From contig CALVHO010000020.1 in assembly GCA_944328445.1 (NCBI GenBank), forward strand, positions 1-42,518: a DNA stretch of 42,518 bases, in the 5' to 3' direction. This document shows positions 42,485-42,518 of this stretch, one piece after another (within the stretch, counting starts at the first letter, position 1; each line of letters begins with the position of its first letter). The stretch comes from an uncultured Clostridia bacterium. Lineage in GTDB: Bacteria > Bacillota > Clostridia > Christensenellales > Borkfalkiaceae. The notes beneath the pieces were generated by a model, which had not been told where the DNA came from, did no database searches, and worked only from the letters and a program-made list of their open reading frames with translations. The translations under genes were made by a program, and so were the position numbers.

Positions 42485-42518
42485 AAGGGGCACCCCTCTC
42501 CCTGTCATCCCGAGCCTG

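Overview
The window is a GC-rich stretch of a chromosome from a member of the Bacillota, probably an uncultured gut-type clostridium (a Christensenellales-like lineage is my guess, not proven). The grounds are: lipoproteins and AGGAGG-type ribosome binding sites of Gram-positive type, the hrcA-grpE-dnaK-dnaJ order with a CIRCE operator, pyruvate phosphate dikinase, a YqzL microprotein next to recO, a VanW protein, and dispersed intergenic repeats of a kind common in gut clostridial assemblies. No rRNA, tRNA, phage, CRISPR or insertion-sequence genes were found. Almost all genes lie on the minus strand. Many long plus-strand open frames are GC-driven shadows and are left out.

Region 1 (1-11.4 kb) is a carbohydrate uptake and processing locus on the minus strand. 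It holds an FAD-dependent oxidoreductase, two ABC sugar permeases, a solute-binding lipoprotein, a DUF4091/GH123-like lipoprotein and two further secreted lipoproteins with carbohydrate-binding or Ig-like folds, the last cut by the window edge. A divergent AraC regulator has a near-consensus promoter whose -10 box lies 7 bases from the ATG, so its mRNA looks leaderless. The transport ATPase is absent.

Region 2 (11.4-29.9 kb) is housekeeping. It holds ppdK; the minus-strand run plsX-rnc-smc-yqzL-recO; asnS; a GNAT-type protein; a VanW protein; and a tightly packed group DUF2238 membrane protein-prmA-rsmE-mtaB-hit for translation-apparatus modification. The DUF2238 gene has a second leaderless-type promoter.

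Region 3 (29.9-32.2 kb) is a divergent TetR regulator and a two-gene plus-strand operon of unknown membrane proteins. The two promoters overlap at their -10 boxes on a palindrome.

Region 4 (32.2-37.75 kb) is the heat-shock operon hrcA-grpE-dnaK-dnaJ behind a consensus promoter and CIRCE. A 727-bp repeat-filled gap between grpE and dnaK splits it. Just upstream is a consensus promoter and terminator pair with no reading frame between them, a candidate small RNA.

Region 5 (38.1-42.3 kb) holds a YidD-domain protein, three tandem paralogs of an unrecognised family that share a C-terminal domain but differ in membrane anchors (two, one and no TM segments), and a zinc-ribbon/TPR-like protein with a structured 5' leader. 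This is the least explained part of the window. Several intergenic gaps carry members of two repeat families: TGTAGAATG-type short tandem repeats and a ~100-bp palindromic element with GTCATCC ends.
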